Below, piece after piece: positions 8,318 through 16,805 of a stretch of DNA of 64,000 nucleotides. The translations under genes and the position numbers were made by a program. Under the pieces are notes generated by a model that worked only from the letters and a program-made list of their open reading frames with translations, ran no database searches and was not told where the DNA came from. Numbering within the stretch: the first letter of the stretch is position 1; each line of letters begins with the position of its first letter. Location: assembly GCA_003818205.1 (NCBI GenBank), contig RPRQ01000006.1:1-64000 (forward strand), given 5' to 3'. This DNA is from Bacteroidales bacterium. GTDB taxonomy: Bacteria; Bacteroidota; Bacteroidia; Bacteroidales; Tenuifilaceae.

Positions 8318-10476
8318 ACCGCTTCTATTTTATTGTATTGATCTTCGATACTCAAACTATTATCGTTACTCACCTTAAGTTTAATTTTTCTTGTCCACGC
8401 AAGATTGTTAAACGAATAACCTGAAAGTCTTGAATGATACTCAATGCTATTCAAATCGAAATCTGAACCATTTTTTATCATACTAACCTCAATACAAGTA
8501 GTTAAGTACAGATAAAAAGGTGCCAAAAAGTCCTGAAGAAAAAGCCGCCATCCGTTAAAAGTTTGATTTACAGGCAAATAATCGGTTAACTTGTAACCAT
8601 CTATATAAATAAGTGGGATTCTGAATGCTGCTAAATAAAAGGAGTAAAGCAAAGATTTTCTATCCCCCTCAAAATGTGTGAAGTAGAAAAAAACTCCATC
8701 GTTATGAAAATAAGCGATAGATTTCGTTGCATAACAATAAACATAGGATTTGTTATAAGCATTTGTAAACACCTCCCATGAAATGGTATCAAAACTTTGG
8801 GGTGACTTCACGCTCCAGTTCATCTTTATACCGGGAATCAAATTAAAAGCCGATTTAAGAAGAAGGTTAGGTTCAACCGATCTTACTGATTGATCTTTAC
8901 TAGGATAGCTGAAAGTTCTTATCTCCTTTCCATCCTCTAAATATGTAAACAATGGATATTTCAACGTTTTTGAACCAATGTAAGGAGTTGCCTGAAGCTG
9001 AAAATGCAAATGCGGATAAGGCGATCTCCCAGAGTTCCCAACCTTTCCAATAACCTGACCATAATGAACGGTTTCACCCACTTTAATCTCTATCGATCCC
9101 TTTTGAAGATGGCAAAGTTTAGAAAATAATCCGTCAGCATGCTTAATGATTACCGTATTCCCCCAATTCTTGATTAAATTGACCTTACCTAGCTCATTAT
9201 CTTCAATTCCATCCTCTATAACCACTATCGTTCCATCGGCAGGCGCAATAATTTTTTGCCCGTAACAATAATAATCCTTTAAGATTTCGCCTTCATTACT
9301 ATACTGACATTTTTCGCTGTTGATTATTACAAAATCCCAAGCGTGAGACCAATCACCTTTATGAGTATTTTCACCATCATGACCTTGATTAATATACCAT
9401 TCACCAAGGAAAGGTAGTTTTATCTGAATCCAACCAGAATTTGGAAATCGTTTGCTGAAACTCTGATATGAGTAAAGGTTTCGCTCTGGTGTACCCTCCT
9501 GAATAATAACTTCCTTAAAATGATCATTGACTGTTCTATACCTCAAAGAGTATATAAACGCCAATAGAATAAAACTAAAAGGTAAAGAAAGTATGGGTAA
9601 ATAAAATGGTTTGAGTAATCCTAGTAACCCTGCTGCAACTAAGGCTATTATGGGGGTTATAGCAAATGCCCAAAAGAACGATTGTTTGGATGGAATGTAG
9701 AAATAGCCACCAATTGCAATTGCTCCCAAAATAAAATTAAATCCTATTAGGCTATAGCCTAACTGTGTCATATCCATGCCCAATACATTATAAGCCGAAT
9801 AGGCTACAAAATATCCTAAAAGAGATAGCAAAAAAGCAATTCTAGAGTAGAAAAGTAAAGCAATTGCTACAACAATTCCTGCAAAAACATTGAATTGAAA
9901 AAAAATTGCACCTAAAGAGAGAAAGTAATTATTCAGGAAATTGGAGGTAATATTCCCAACCCACCAGTGATGAAGGTTAACCAAAGGATTACCGCCTATG
10001 CTAAAAAGTTTATTGAGGACATATACCCCGCTCTGATTATCCACTGTTCCGCTCACCATCCATCCTGCGCTTAGCACAATCCAAACACTAAATACAAATG
10101 GTAATGATAAATATGGAAGATAATACTTACCCAAAATACCCTGAAATACAATGGTGATGAGCAATGTTAAAAAACCTGCTAGAATTGCAATTACGATAAT
10201 TGCCAATGTTAGCTCGTAGTAGTAGCCTAACCCTAATCCCACTAAAAGGCTATTGTATCCATAAAATCCTTTAGCAACAATAAATTTATCGAACTTCAAT
10301 AACGACACGATAAGGTTAGCGGTAACTACCGAAAGCAACCCGCTTAACCCTGCTGAGACATCAAGAAACGATACTAAAACCAAGGGAATGGCAAACCAAT
10401 AGCTTTCCGAAAAGAATATTTGGGAGTAACTGCGGAGAACACCTTTCAGTAATACCAATGAAGTTTCTTTATTCAT
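8302..10476 (-). CDS. urea transporter domain fused to an M23 (LytM-like) peptidase domain
   Basis: 724 residues. Residues 1-315 are highly hydrophobic with about ten membrane segments and a urea-transporter-like signature (GFYGYNSLLVGLGLG, echoed by a later YSLIGFNFILGAIAIG), the two-fold pseudo-repeat seen in UT channels. About 345-500 is an M23/LytM-like domain: SHAWDF supplies the first zinc ligands (near 378-381), a lone H follows in KLCHLQKG, and HLHFQ (near 489-493) supplies the last. The C-terminal 220 residues are an unassigned beta-rich domain. The M23 domain probably sits in the periplasm. The fusion suggests envelope-linked gating or anchoring, but this is inference. First gene of a three-gene operon with a barrel and a TPR protein. 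Confidence 0.75.
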   Translation of the reverse strand: MNKETSLVLLKGVLRSYSQIFFSESYWFAIPLVLVSFLDVSAGLSGLLSVVTANLIVSLLKFDKFIVAKGFYGYNSLLVGLGLGYYYELTLAIIVIAILAGFLTLLITIVFQGILGKYYLPYLSLPFVFSVWIVLSAGWMVSGTVDNQSGVYVLNKLFSIGGNPLVNLHHWWVGNITSNFLNNYFLSLGAIFFQFNVFAGIVVAIALLFYSRIAFLLSLLGYFVAYSAYNVLGMDMTQLGYSLIGFNFILGAIAIGGYFYIPSKQSFFWAFAITPIIALVAAGLLGLLKPFYLPILSLPFSFILLAFIYSLRYRTVNDHFKEVIIQEGTPERNLYSYQSFSKRFPNSGWIQIKLPFLGEWYINQGHDGENTHKGDWSHAWDFVIINSEKCQYSNEGEILKDYYCYGQKIIAPADGTIVVIEDGIEDNELGKVNLIKNWGNTVIIKHADGLFSKLCHLQKGSIEIKVGETVHYGQVIGKVGNSGRSPYPHLHFQLQATPYIGSKTLKYPLFTYLEDGKEIRTFSYPSKDQSVRSVEPNLLLKSAFNLIPGIKMNWSVKSPQSFDTISWEVFTNAYNKSYVYCYATKSIAYFHNDGVFFYFTHFEGDRKSLLYSFYLAAFRIPLIYIDGYKLTDYLPVNQTFNGWRLFLQDFLAPFYLYLTTCIEVSMIKNGSDFDLNSIEYHSRLSGYSFNNLAWTRKIKLKVSNDNSLSIEDQYNKIEAVCETY

Positions 10477-10892
10477 TCAACACTATTTTTTATTGAAATA
10501 CAAGTTTGGTTGAAAGTTTGAAGCCAGTAGTCCAAAGTTTTAAATCCTTCAGGCTTCTCACCTAGTACTTATTTTAACGTGAATTCGATATAATAATGCA
10601 TGTTATATCGCTATTTATTAGTGCTTTAATACTAACATTATGTTTTTGGAAGACTGCCTGCCTGCCGGCAGGCAGGGAATAATGGAACTGGAACGATCCG
10701 GCAACTGCCGGACAACGAAGTCAATATTGGAGTTACTTCTAACTTTTTTCATCCAATATTCCATCATTGGCTACGCCGAACTAGCTGCGCTGAGCTCACT
10801 CCGTTCGGTTCGCAAGCTCGATTCCATTTTTTTCCAATAAAGTAAAATACTGATAATATTGCATTTAAATAGTTTCTTATGTCGAACTGACG
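10477..10892. other. 416-bp gene-free region rich in palindromes
   Basis: No supported gene. It holds a perfect 20-base palindrome at 10657-10676 (CCTGCCTGCC and its complement), a second palindrome TCCGGCA-AC-TGCCGGA at 10697-10712 that is the same element found inside the decayed tRNA-Ser, and a GC-richer tract around 10770-10825. It lies between two minus-strand operons and should also contain the promoter of the urea-transporter operon. Confidence 0.6.
10657..10712. repeat. pair of short palindromic repeats
   Basis: A perfect 20-base palindrome (10657-10676) and a 16-base palindrome with a 2-base loop (10697-10712). The latter has the same arms as 75-90. They behave like dispersed REP-type palindromes. 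Confidence 0.65.
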
Positions 10893-12251
10893 TTATTTTA
10901 ATTTCTTCGATAAATACTCAGGAATTATTTCATTAACTGTAATATATTCAAGAGTCTCCGCTTTTCTGATTTGATGAATATCCCTATTCATACCAATAAG
11001 CACAACGTTAGGTCGGGTGGTAATAAATTGCAACCATTGAGTATTGTTGTACGCTCCTGTTCGAGTTACCACAAACCTATCGCCGCGTTTGAGCGCAGGG
11101 AACATCAACGAGGGTCTTAGAACATCAATATTCATGCACAGTGGTCCATAAATGGTCGTTTCCTCAACTAACCCTGAATGGTTACCAACAGGGTGAATCT
11201 TATGATCGTACCAAAATGCTGTAAAAAGCAGATTAACCCCAACATCAACAATAGTTGCTCTTCTGCTATCGGATAAGCGTTTATTGGCAAGCACTGTTCC
11301 TGAAATATATCCAGCGTTATCTATTAGTGCACGCCCAGTTTCTAGAATCAACGTTGGGAGTTTATCAGGCTTTATCTGAGAATCAATAATGGCAGAGGTA
11401 ATCGCCTCAGCGTATTCATCGAACGATGGCGTTGTATCCTCACCAGAAAGGTAAGCCCCGCGAAGAGTATTCTTCGAAGCAAATCCTCCACCCATATCAA
11501 TGTACGAAATATAATAATCAAACTTTTTAGCCACTTCATCGGCCAGCGCCGCAAGCTTTGCAGCAGCAATACGGTAAGCATCAGTACTCATCATATAGGT
11601 ACCTATATGGGTGTGCAGACCCATCAACTTTAACTTTGGGTTAAGCATTATTCGATTAAGCGCATCCCATGCCTCGCCATTCTCATAGTTCAATCCAAAT
11701 CGGTCCCACTTGGGATATATACCAACATCCATATTTACCCGAATGGAAACCCGCGCCTCAATATCTTTTCGCTGACAAACATCCGAAAGCATGAACAGCT
11801 CATCAAAATGATCGATATGAATAAACGACCCATTTTTTGCGGCTTTCTCTAGCTCCTCTGCGCTTTTTGCAGGACCATTGAAAATGATATTCTCCCCTTT
11901 TACTCCGTTCCGAATGGCCTTATCGTACTCGAAGCCCGAAACCACTTCAGCCCACGAACCCTCCTGATGGAAAATTCGGCAGATAGAATCGAGATAATTA
12001 GTTTTGTAACTCCAAGCCATTTGAACCTTGGGATACCTTACGCTGAAAGCTCTCTTGACATCCTCCATGGTTCTACGGATTGTTCTTTCGGAAAAAACAT
12101 AAAGAGGTGAACCATAGGTATCCATGAGATCATCCACCTTAACACCATCAATCATTGGCATCGGTGCGATTACGGTTCCCACACCATGCTTCGAAGGCAC
12201 ACCAGGGCTTAACTTGGTTATTGTTGGTCGTTCGAATACTTGTTTTGACAT
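10893..12251 (-). CDS. fold-type III PLP-dependent decarboxylase (LysA-like)
   Basis: 452 residues resembling diaminopimelate/arginine-type decarboxylases: SYKTNY carries the PLP lysine (near residue 84); HTHIG and DMGGGF match the barrel core; ILETGRAL matches the EPGR-type phosphate-binding loop; GPLCMNIDVL corresponds to the C-terminal GPxC.s.D catalytic motif. The family decarboxylates basic amino acids or their conjugates. It is transcribed with an ATP-grasp ligase and a PqqD-like protein (36-base gap), so it is more likely part of a dedicated biosynthetic pathway than housekeeping lysA. Substrate unknown. Confidence 0.8.
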   Translation of the reverse strand: MSKQVFERPTITKLSPGVPSKHGVGTVIAPMPMIDGVKVDDLMDTYGSPLYVFSERTIRRTMEDVKRAFSVRYPKVQMAWSYKTNYLDSICRIFHQEGSWAEVVSGFEYDKAIRNGVKGENIIFNGPAKSAEELEKAAKNGSFIHIDHFDELFMLSDVCQRKDIEARVSIRVNMDVGIYPKWDRFGLNYENGEAWDALNRIMLNPKLKLMGLHTHIGTYMMSTDAYRIAAAKLAALADEVAKKFDYYISYIDMGGGFASKNTLRGAYLSGEDTTPSFDEYAEAITSAIIDSQIKPDKLPTLILETGRALIDNAGYISGTVLANKRLSDSRRATIVDVGVNLLFTAFWYDHKIHPVGNHSGLVEETTIYGPLCMNIDVLRPSLMFPALKRGDRFVVTRTGAYNNTQWLQFITTRPNVVLIGMNRDIHQIRKAETLEYITVNEIIPEYLSKKLK

Positions 12252-12287
12252 ATCGTTGCAGTTTTTTATTATCGCTTGTAATTCGCT

Positions 12288-13334
12288 TTATAGTTCTCCT
12301 GTAGTTGTCAGTTTCGAGAATGACTCAAGATCCACTATCATATCGTAGGAATATCTAACAAACATTTTACCCACATCATATCGGGTGTACGGCTTAACCT
12401 CTAATCCTAATGTCAGTTTTAGCAATGCTTCTGGTATATTCTGACCCACACCAACGGCAAGGTACACCCAAGCGGGAATCCTTGGATTGATCTCCAATAA
12501 GTACAATTGCCCCTCAGAATTGCGAATTAACTCCAACTCCATTCCGCCTTTCCACTTGGTTTGAGAGATTATTTTCTTTGCCAAATCAAGCATCGATTGA
12601 TCTTCTATGGTAATACCTCCCCAAGCCTTACCTTTATCGGTGATGTACTGCTTACGCATTGGAACAGCAGCAATCAGGTTACCTTTCCCATCGCCAAGCG
12701 CAATAACATTTACCTCGGTTCCCTTAACAAATTCTTGAACGATAACAGGAAATCCCCATTTTGCAGACATCTTAGAGAAATAAGCAACCGCCTGTTCCTC
12801 CGAGTAGGCGGGGTACGCATCGTAATACTTCCCCTTAATCATCACTGGGTATTTCATCGATTTCAACGTATTGCTTAAATCCGAAATGCTGAAAACCTCA
12901 ATTCCCGAAGGTACATTGACCCCATACTTTTTTCCATAAGTAGAGAGATTCGATTTATTCCTCTCCTCAAACTGTTCGAGGGTTGGCAGGTACGTTTTAA
13001 TCCCAGCTTTTCCGAGCGCTTTCTCAAGCTTAATGAATGAAAAGAGTTCGGCATCGAAATTGGGAATAATTACATCGAGCTTTTCTTTCTCGTGAATCTC
13101 CAATAATCTTTTGAAAAGTGCATCCTTTCCCTCCGATGGATAAGGAATCATATAGGTTTTATCAACCAAATCGCTCATGTATATTCCAGGTTCAAGGTGT
13201 TCATAAGCTAATCCGATAATCCTTGTATCAAAATCTCTCGACTCCCTAATTCCTCGAATTACAGGGATCCCTGGTCCTGGGCTATCAATATTATTGAGGC
13301 CAGTTACTGCTACAGTTACTTTAATCCGGCTCAT
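12288..13334 (-). CDS. ATP-grasp ligase (carboxylate-amine ligase type)
   Basis: 348 residues from MSRIKVTVAVTG. The start at 13334 is chosen because GGAGGAG lies just before it; the longer ORF to 13376 would overlap the PqqD gene. The N-terminal Rossmann-like half (VTVAVTGLNNIDSPG) resembles carbamoyl-phosphate-synthase-like ATP-grasp proteins. The ATP-grasp core runs from about 115: VMIKGKYYDAY (lysine of the ATP site), VIVQEFVKGTEVNV, MELELI and YLLEINPRIPAW (Mg-binding E..N motif). These enzymes activate a carboxylate as acyl-phosphate and join it to an amine. It lies 1 base after the PqqD-like stop. The likely role is coupling an amino acid to a carrier or peptide; the substrate is unknown. 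Confidence 0.8.
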   Translation of the reverse strand: MSRIKVTVAVTGLNNIDSPGPGIPVIRGIRESRDFDTRIIGLAYEHLEPGIYMSDLVDKTYMIPYPSEGKDALFKRLLEIHEKEKLDVIIPNFDAELFSFIKLEKALGKAGIKTYLPTLEQFEERNKSNLSTYGKKYGVNVPSGIEVFSISDLSNTLKSMKYPVMIKGKYYDAYPAYSEEQAVAYFSKMSAKWGFPVIVQEFVKGTEVNVIALGDGKGNLIAAVPMRKQYITDKGKAWGGITIEDQSMLDLAKKIISQTKWKGGMELELIRNSEGQLYLLEINPRIPAWVYLAVGVGQNIPEALLKLTLGLEVKPYTRYDVGKMFVRYSYDMIVDLESFSKLTTTGEL

Positions 13335-13335
13335 C

Positions 13336-13578
13336 TTACTCCTCCATGAGGTTATTAATCCTAAGATCGTTAACAAAATCAGCTAAATACCGCTCAAGGG
13401 TAATACGATCCACATCGTATCTCTCTAGCATTATGCTAGTTATCTGGCTGATATCTTTTCCCTCCTTAATAAACGCAAGAGCCTCTTTACCCGTATTATT
13501 CAACGTGTAAGAATCGCCCGTTGAAGGGTTGAAAACGAACCCGTTTTCACTTAGCGCAATATTAGCTTTGATTGGCAT
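13336..13578 (-). CDS. PqqD-like peptide-binding protein
   Basis: 80 residues with the PqqD fold signature: a beta hairpin (FVFNPSTGDSYTLNNTG) then winged-helix-like helices (ITSIMLERYDVDRITLERYLADFVNDLRINNLM). PqqD-like domains bind leader peptides in RiPP maturation (RRE function). Here there is no PqqA/PqqE/PqqC nearby, so a PQQ role is not supported. First gene of a tight operon with the ATP-grasp and PLP decarboxylase. No obvious precursor peptide was found in the flanking DNA. Confidence 0.75.
   Translation of the reverse strand: MPIKANIALSENGFVFNPSTGDSYTLNNTGKEALAFIKEGKDISQITSIMLERYDVDRITLERYLADFVNDLRINNLMEE
13339..13345 (-). promoter_or_regulatory. strong Shine-Dalgarno before the ATP-grasp gene
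   Basis: The minus strand reads GGAGGAG, 4 bases before the ATG at 13334 and inside the 3' end of the PqqD-like gene. Such a site is unusual in this window and decides the start codon. Confidence 0.6.
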
Positions 13579-14076
13579 ATTTTTTAATTTTTATCTTGAT
13601 TATTCTTATTTTCTCAAATTTATTAAAAGAAAAAATGCTCCCATTACATATTATTGTTTTTTTTTGATGATCTTCATCACCCAATAAGGCTTAGAAAGTA
13701 ATTACTTTAAGGATTAATACCTCGACCTTGGAACCATTACTTTTACGGAATGTAGTGTAGGTTATCATAGTTTTGAATATTGAGATATTTCTTACTTTAA
13801 TTTACCATTAGTACAATCCATTACTAAAACACCCTACTATTTTTATTTGTTAAAAAATATCAATTTCGATTTTAACGCCATCGACTATAACATAAAAAAC
13901 CATAGAATAGACTATATTTGGGCACTAAGAAAGCAATGATTATTCACCAAAAAGTTACTCCTTTCGGTGTTATACTCTTTTGCTTTAGGCTAAGTGGTTA
14001 GTTATTAATAGATTTTTATTGACACCCCGCGAATGCTAACGGAGTATTATGATTAGTAATAAATTAATAACTAGAG
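13579..14076. other. 498-bp gene-free divergent intergenic region
   Basis: AT-rich, between the minus-strand PqqD operon and the plus-strand acyltransferase. It contains a TAnnTTTG-type box on each strand (13615-13622 minus; TATATTTG at 13913-13920 plus). No credible small ORF or RNA fold was recognised. Confidence 0.5.
13615..13622 (-). promoter_or_regulatory. -7 box for the PqqD-like operon
   Basis: The minus strand reads TAAATTTG (TAnnTTTG), about 37 bases before the PqqD start. The -33 TTG is not conserved. Confidence 0.4.
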
Positions 14077-14907
14077 ATGAAGTATATTGATATTGAAAAG
14101 GGCATCAAGGACAGCAATTCCAAATTGCTAAAACGACTACCTCGTTTTATCGTTAAGCTCATCATTAGAATTGTAAAGCAGGAAGAAATCAACGAAATTC
14201 TTACAAGGTATTCCGATAGTATAGGTGTTGATTTTTTAGAGAAAATGCTTGTTGAGTTTAATCTCACGTTAATTGTTGAAGGGAAAGAGAATCTACCTGA
14301 AAACGGGCGATGTTTTTTTGTATCGAATCATCCATTCGGAGTAATTGATGGGCTTGTATTAACCCATACTGTTTCACAAAAATATGGGACTTTAAAGGCC
14401 ATCGGGAACGATTCTTTTAAATACGTACCCCATCTTATGCCTTTAATTGCAGTGGTAAACTCGTATGGTCAAAGTTCAAAAGAGTACATTAATGCTCTGG
14501 AAAATGTATTTGACTCCGATACTGCAATAACTCACTTTCCAGCAGGAGAGGTTTCGAGACTTTACAGTTTTAGAGTTCAGGATTGCAAGTGGCAGAAAAG
14601 CATGATTACCAAGGCCATATCAAAAAAACGCAATATTGTGCCCATTCACATTAGCGGTAGGAATTCACGCTTATTCTACTCGATAGGAATAATCAGAAAG
14701 ATTTTTTTTATAAAGCTAAACTTTGAGCTAATGCTTCTGCCAAGCGAAATGCTTAAAAAGAAGAATGCAACGATTAGGGTTAGAATCGGAAAACCTATCC
14801 CTTATCAAACATTTGATTCTTCGCTAAACCATTGGGATTGGGCTCAACGAGTTAGAAAGCATGTTTATGATTTAGGCAAAAGCAAAGATGGAAATGTAAA
14901 ATTCTAA
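14077..14907 (+). CDS. PlsC-family O-acyltransferase (GlsA/OlsA-like lipid acyltransferase)
   Basis: 276 residues. The acyltransferase block NHPFGVIDG (near 86-94) matches the longer H(x5)D variant found in Bacteroidota hemolysin-like/OlsA-type enzymes, and FPAGEVSR (near 152-159) is the substrate-binding motif. There is no strong transmembrane segment. Relatives such as GlsA in Bacteroides O-acylate N-acyl-glycine to make glycine lipids; phosphatidic acid synthesis is the alternative. No GNAT partner lies beside it. Opposite strand to the PqqD operon, with a shared 498-bp upstream region. Confidence 0.75.
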   Translation: MKYIDIEKGIKDSNSKLLKRLPRFIVKLIIRIVKQEEINEILTRYSDSIGVDFLEKMLVEFNLTLIVEGKENLPENGRCFFVSNHPFGVIDGLVLTHTVSQKYGTLKAIGNDSFKYVPHLMPLIAVVNSYGQSSKEYINALENVFDSDTAITHFPAGEVSRLYSFRVQDCKWQKSMITKAISKKRNIVPIHISGRNSRLFYSIGIIRKIFFIKLNFELMLLPSEMLKKKNATIRVRIGKPIPYQTFDSSLNHWDWAQRVRKHVYDLGKSKDGNVKF

Positions 14908-14910
14908 TCC

Positions 14911-14975
14911 TCTGTTAACTCTACAAGAGATTAACACAGAGACAAAATGAGATAAGGCACAGAGTCACACAGAGG
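14911..14975. repeat. CACAGAG-type intergenic repeat remnant
   Basis: Iterated CACAGAG/CTCTGTT units (TTAACACAGAGAC, GGCACAGAG, CACACAGAGG). Divergent member of the CACAAAG/CACTAAG repeat family found in other gaps of this window. Confidence 0.5.
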
Positions 14976-15038
14976 AACAAAAGGCTTAAAAGCCTTTTTT
15001 AAAAATTACAAAAATTTATTATTATCCTTTATATTTAA

Positions 15039-15632
15039 ATGCGTGAATTTTCGATAGTTTCAGTTAGCCTTTTGAATTTATTTATCACAAGTCGTTACTG
15101 CTGGCTGCTTTACAAAGGGAAAATTAAACCGGCATTGGCCATGTGGGTTTTCTTCTCCTTTGCCGTTGGAATGAGCCTTATTACATACCTTGCAAAAGAT
15201 AACTTCAGCCTTTGGGACAATATCCTTAATACCACCGACCTAATCCTAGTAGTTACCATATCCATTGCCATAGCCATATGGGGCGATAAAAGTTCGAAAT
15301 TCACCAAATTCGATACTGGCTGCTTAATTGCCGTAATTATTGCAATACTTTTTTGGGCTATAACCCAAAACCACCTTATAACAAACCTTTCCATACAGCT
15401 GATTATGGTTGTATCCTATTTCCCTGTTATCAGAAGGCTATTCCAATCGAAAGAAAACACCGAACCCTTCTCTGTTTGGATACTGATGATGCTTGTACCT
15501 TTATTCTCCCTTATATCGAGCAAAGGGTTACTTGCAACTATTTACTCAGTAAGGGCAATTGTATGCGTTGGACTTCTTTTACTGCTGATGTTAAGGATTG
15601 AGATGGTGAGGAAAAGGGCAATGAGACAATGA
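15039..15632 (+). CDS. six-to-seven-pass membrane protein of unknown function
   Basis: 197 residues, almost entirely hydrophobic helices (SVSLLNLFITSRYCWLL, LAMWVFFSFAVGMSLITYLA, TDLILVVTISIAIAIW, CLIAVIIAILFWAI, LIMVVSYFPVIRRL, ILMMLVPLFSLIS, IVCVGLLLLLMLRI), ending in a basic tail. No family recognised with confidence. The inner positions of the basic residues suggest an inner-membrane protein. Confidence 0.6.
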   Translation: MREFSIVSVSLLNLFITSRYCWLLYKGKIKPALAMWVFFSFAVGMSLITYLAKDNFSLWDNILNTTDLILVVTISIAIAIWGDKSSKFTKFDTGCLIAVIIAILFWAITQNHLITNLSIQLIMVVSYFPVIRRLFQSKENTEPFSVWILMMLVPLFSLISSKGLLATIYSVRAIVCVGLLLLLMLRIEMVRKRAMRQ

Positions 15633-15803
15633 GACAATTGACACGCCCCTACTAGTTCAAACTCTGTGTCCCTGTTCGGTTAAGGCTCTACCTCATACTA
15701 GCGTAGGCAATTGGAATATTGAATGTCATACTGAACACTCGTAGTGTTTTAAGTGTTTATTTACGAATTTATCGTTTCACTTATTAACATTAAAAGTACT
15801 ATT

Positions 15804-16253
15804 ATGACAAACAATAGCATTTCACTTCATAGAGTGCTTAAAGCCTCTCCCGAAAAGGTTTTTCGTGCCTTTTCCGACTCAAACGCGTTATCTTCTTGGA
15901 TACCTCCGTACGGATTTTTATGCGTTACGCATCATCATGAGTTTAAAGTTGGAGGTAGCTATAAAATGTCGTTCATAAACTTTACCACAGGCAATAGTCA
16001 TTCGTTTGGAGGAAATTTCCTTGAAATTAAACCCAACGAGTTCATTAAGTATAGCGACAAATTCGATGACCCAAACTTGCCGGGTGAAATGGTGACCTCG
16101 GTATGGATTAATAGAGTATCATGTGGAACTGAGTTGAAAATCGTGCAAGAAGGAATTCCTTCTATGATACCAATAGAGATGTGCTATTTAGGGTGGCAAG
16201 AATCTTTAGATAAATTAAAATTTTTGGTTGAACCTAATATTCCAGACGCTTAA
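15804..16253 (+). CDS. SRPBCC / AHSA1-like ligand-binding protein
   Basis: 149 residues from MTNNSIS; the start at 15804 is preferred over 15753 because the upstream extension is not family-like. Features of the AHSA1 branch of the START/Bet v 1 fold: an opening strand then SPEKVFRAFSDSNALSSWIPP, a central GGSYKMSF strand, and the C-terminal helix YLGWQESLDKLKFLVE. Probably binds a small hydrophobic ligand; such genes often accompany regulators, but none is adjacent. Followed closely by a PhnB-like gene. Confidence 0.75.
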   Translation: MTNNSISLHRVLKASPEKVFRAFSDSNALSSWIPPYGFLCVTHHHEFKVGGSYKMSFINFTTGNSHSFGGNFLEIKPNEFIKYSDKFDDPNLPGEMVTSVWINRVSCGTELKIVQEGIPSMIPIEMCYLGWQESLDKLKFLVEPNIPDA

Positions 16254-16288
16254 CAAAATAAAATTTTCAAACCTTAATAGTAAAAAAT

Positions 16289-16729
16289 ATGGTACAAATA
16301 AATCCTTACATCCACTTCAATGGAAACGCAGAAGAAGCATTTACATTTTATAAATCTGTATTTGGCGGAGAGTTCGCAATGGTAATGCGTTTCAAAGATA
16401 TGTCAAGTCCCGAGAATCCTATCGCCGAAAAGGAAGCTGATAAAATTTCGCATATCGCTTTGCCAATAGGCAAAAGCAGTGTGCTAATGGGTAGTGACAC
16501 CCCTGAATTTATGGGAAAGCATAATTTGAATGAAAACAGAAGTAAAATCTCAATAAGTGCAGAAACTAAGGAGGAAGCCGATCAACTATTTAACGGCCTT
16601 TCAGCAGGTGGAAATGTAGAAATGCCGATTGCCGACAGTCCTTGGGGTTCTTATTTTGGTATGTTTAGAGACAAGTATGGAATCGAATGGATGGTGGACT
16701 TTGACCCAAAATATAGGGGTCAGCTGTAA
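16289..16729 (+). CDS. PhnB-like VOC (glyoxalase-fold) protein
   Basis: 146 residues: MVQINPYIHFNGNAEEAFTF opening, FYKSVFGGEF, and the closing WGSYFGMFRDKYGIEWMVDF typical of the PhnB-like branch of the vicinal oxygen chelate superfamily. Members bind small metabolites or metals; function is not fixed by sequence. Lies 35 bases after the AHSA1-like gene and may be co-transcribed with it. Confidence 0.8.
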   Translation: MVQINPYIHFNGNAEEAFTFYKSVFGGEFAMVMRFKDMSSPENPIAEKEADKISHIALPIGKSSVLMGSDTPEFMGKHNLNENRSKISISAETKEEADQLFNGLSAGGNVEMPIADSPWGSYFGMFRDKYGIEWMVDFDPKYRGQL

Positions 16730-16805
16730 CGAGCAAAAATAAACTTCCGCAAATCGTTAATGGTCAATGTAGAACAATACAGCAAATGACAATGACTCAA
16801 CAGAA

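Noticed and set aside
10640-10840. 66-residue plus-strand ORF
   Set aside because: It runs across palindromes and has no family signature or upstream signal; treated as noise.
10893-12251. housekeeping lysA
   Set aside because: The PLP-decarboxylase fold fits, but its operon with PqqD-like and ATP-grasp genes argues for a different substrate. Not excluded.
13336-13578. pqqD of a PQQ biosynthesis operon
   Set aside because: No pqqA, B, C or E nearby. The next genes are an ATP-grasp ligase and a PLP decarboxylase. The PQQ-like propellers are 18 kb or more away and do not prove PQQ use.
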